DNA of 16,207 nt from SG8-41 sp036555035 (lineage in GTDB: Bacteria > Pseudomonadota > Gammaproteobacteria > Burkholderiales > SG8-41): assembly GCA_036555035.1 (NCBI GenBank), contig DATBMB010000216.1, positions 1 through 16,207 on the forward strand, read 5' to 3'. Within the stretch, counting starts at the first letter, position 1. Each line of letters begins with the position of its first letter. The notes below the pieces were generated by a model. That model was given only the letters and a program-made list of their open reading frames with translations, was not told where the DNA came from and made no database searches. This document shows, in pieces, positions 14,680 to 16,207 of this stretch. A program made the position numbers and the translations under genes.

Positions 14680-15879
14680 ATGAAGCAGCTGAAGATTCCC
14701 GCGGTGTTCATGCGCGGCGGCACCAGCAACGCCGTCGTGTTCAACGCCAAGGACCTGCCGCAAGACCGCGCGCAGTGGGACGCGATCTTTCTCGCGGCGA
14801 TCGGCAGCCCCGACCCCTACGGCCGCCAGCTCGACGGCATGGGCGGGGGCGTGTCCTCGCTCTCCAAGGTGTGCGTGGTGGGACCGCCGAGCCGCAACGA
14901 CGCCGACATCGACTACACCTTCGCGCAGGTGCAGGTGAAGGAGGCGCGCGTGGATTACGGCGCGAACTGCGGCAACATGTCCTCGGCCATGGGCCCGTTC
15001 GCGGTGGACGAGGGGCTCGTGAAGGTCTCGGGGCCCGAGGCGCTCGTGCGCGTCCACAATACCAACACAAAGAAGATCATCTGGTCGAAGTTTCCGCTCG
15101 ATAACGGGCAGGCCGCGGTGGACGGCGACCTGGCGATCCCCGGTGTGGCCGGCACCGGCGCGCCTGTAAAGCTCGAGTTTCGCGAGCCGGGCGGCGCGAC
15201 GACCGGCAAGCTCCTGCCCACGGGCAACGCTGCGGAGATGCTGAACGTGCCGGGCTACGGCAGGTTCCGCGTCTCGATGGTGGACGCGGCCAACGCGTGC
15301 GTCTTCGCCCGCGCGTCCGACCTAGGAATCAAGGGCACCGAGCTGCCCGAGGAGATCGACGCCAATCCCGAGCTGCTGAAGAAGCTCGCCGCGATCCGCA
15401 TTGCCGCTTCGATCGCCATGGGCATCACGAAGACACCCGAGGAGGCGGCGAAGCGCGCCACGGTGCCTTTCGTCGGCTTCGTTTCCGGCCCGCAGGAAGC
15501 GAAGACGCTGACCGGCGAGCGCATCGAGGCGGGGGGAGTGGATCTCACCGCGCGCATGATGTCGAGCGGCCAGCCCCACCGCGCGCTGCCGCTGACCTGC
15601 ACGCTGTGCCTGGCGGTCGCGGCGCGAGTGGAGGGAACCGTGGTCAACGAGGTTGCCCGCCCCGCGCACAACCCGGAGGCCGAGATCCGCATCGGGATGC
15701 CCTCCGGCGTGCTCACTGCCGCCGCAAGCGTGCGCAAGCTGGAAGGCCAGTGGTATGCAGAGCAGGGCGCCTTCTATCGCACCCAGCGGCGCATGTTCGA
15801 GGGCAACGTGCTCCTCCGCGCCTCGCGCGTGCCGGGACTCGCTGCGGCGCGCGGGGACCGCCTCTCCACCCAGCCGTAG
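14680..15879 (+). CDS. prpF: PrpF-family isomerase (aconitate isomerase / 4-oxalomesaconate tautomerase-like)
   Basis: This 399-residue protein has the PrpF double-domain fold of the diaminopimelate epimerase superfamily. Seen signatures are IPAVFMRGGTSNAVVF (6-21), GRQLDGMGGGVSSLSKV (48-64), DYGANCGNMSSAMGPFA (92-108) with the conserved Cys97 region, LLPTGNA in the middle, and SGQPHRALPLT in the second half. PrpF moves the double bond between trans- and cis-2-methylaconitate or aconitate; relatives such as GalD isomerise 4-oxalomesaconate in gallate breakdown. Length matches the family (about 390-400). The start has GAGAGGG 5 bp upstream. Beside tcuA, an aconitate-type substrate is the simplest reading. 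The distant RraA-like aldolase leaves the oxalomesaconate route open. Confidence 0.88.
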   Translation: MKQLKIPAVFMRGGTSNAVVFNAKDLPQDRAQWDAIFLAAIGSPDPYGRQLDGMGGGVSSLSKVCVVGPPSRNDADIDYTFAQVQVKEARVDYGANCGNMSSAMGPFAVDEGLVKVSGPEALVRVHNTNTKKIIWSKFPLDNGQAAVDGDLAIPGVAGTGAPVKLEFREPGGATTGKLLPTGNAAEMLNVPGYGRFRVSMVDAANACVFARASDLGIKGTELPEEIDANPELLKKLAAIRIAASIAMGITKTPEEAAKRATVPFVGFVSGPQEAKTLTGERIEAGGVDLTARMMSSGQPHRALPLTCTLCLAVAARVEGTVVNEVARPAHNPEAEIRIGMPSGVLTAAASVRKLEGQWYAEQGAFYRTQRRMFEGNVLLRASRVPGLAAARGDRLSTQP

Positions 15880-15913
15880 AAGATTTCGGCATGGAGACCA
15901 TGAGGGCATCACG

Positions 15914-16207
15914 ATGAGCAACGCGACGGTGGACCCGGTCCGGCTGGTCAAGCCGGGAAAAGCCTCCCGGGAAGTGGAGCAGATCTACGACGAGATTTGC
16001 CGGCTGAAGGATCCGCGCTGGCTGGGGCCGCTGTTCGGATTTTTCGCCAATGTGCCGGGACTGCTCAAGGCATGGTGGGAGCTGCAGAAGCAGCTCGAGG
16101 TCCTCAACGGCCGCGTGCCGCGCGAGCTCACCAACCGCATCGCCATGGTGTGCGCGGTCGCCACCGATTGCCCGCGCTGCGTCAATTTCCACAAGACCGA
16201 CCTCATC
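15914..16207 (+). CDS. Carboxymuconolactone decarboxylase / AhpD-like protein, 5' part
   Basis: Ninety-eight residues are visible before the window ends. The segment VPRELTNRIAMVCAVATDC followed by PRCVNFH contains the CMD-family active-site pattern: a Glu in the preceding helix (E71), the redox pair C86-x-x-C89, and H93. This CxxCxxxH type is shared by AhpD-like alkyl hydroperoxide reductase partners and by small decarboxylases and peroxidases, so the activity cannot be fixed. The N-terminus has a family-typical helix (REVEQIYDEICRLK, 19-32). The ATG at 15914 has a weak GAGGG upstream. It lies 34 bp after the PrpF gene on the same strand and is probably in the same operon. Confidence 0.8.
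   Translation, partial: MSNATVDPVRLVKPGKASREVEQIYDEICRLKDPRWLGPLFGFFANVPGLLKAWWELQKQLEVLNGRVPRELTNRIAMVCAVATDCPRCVNFHKTDLI

Overview
The window is about 16.2 kb of GC-rich, densely coding chromosomal DNA from a proteobacterium, most likely a beta-proteobacterium of the Burkholderiales type. That lineage is inferred from gene content (cox-like molybdenum hydroxylase with MoxR and XdhC partners, RraA-like aldolase, TcuA, PrpF, MmgE/PrpD) and codon usage; no rRNA or other marker gene is present. I saw no tRNA, rRNA, CRISPR array or insertion sequence.

Left part (1-5130). On the minus strand, read right to left, lies an operon for a molybdenum hydroxylase of the CO dehydrogenase/xanthine dehydrogenase family: 2Fe-2S subunit, molybdopterin subunit, FAD subunit, then a small DOPA 4,5-dioxygenase-like protein. 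After it come an antitoxin/ParE-type toxin pair and the start of a CoxD/MoxR ATPase. The left end is abnormal. The N-terminal 100 codons of MoxR lie on the minus strand (513-214), while a C-terminal MoxR segment lies on the plus strand (1 to about 219). The two meet head-on at a 6-bp palindrome near 215, so this is either a genomic inversion or an inverted assembly/amplification chimera. The toxin carries an in-frame amber stop with its conserved C-terminus still readable beyond it.

Middle part (5131-11194). A 219-bp divergent intergenic region holds a 26-bp perfect palindrome and an AT-rich hairpin. It is followed on the plus strand by xdhC (a maturation factor for the hydroxylase), a YqgE/AlgH-family protein with an unexpected signal peptide, an aspartate dehydrogenase-like protein, an RraA/HMG-aldolase-like protein, a NUDIX hydrolase, an MBL-fold hydrolase (these last four are abutting, overlapping or closely spaced) and a DRG-like GTPase with a TGS domain.

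Right part (11195-16207). MmgE/PrpD (minus), a tricarballylate dehydrogenase-like flavoprotein TcuA (plus), a 'molybdenum carrier'/YpsA-like protein (minus), a PrpF-family isomerase (plus) and the beginning of a CMD/AhpD-like protein (plus, running off the window). TcuA, PrpF and PrpD relatives all act on tricarboxylates such as tricarballylate, aconitate and methylcitrate, so this part looks like a carboxylic-acid catabolic neighbourhood. The whole window reads as accessory catabolism: oxidation of an unknown, perhaps heterocyclic or aromatic, substrate by a Mo-enzyme, plus handling of branched or tricarboxylic acids.
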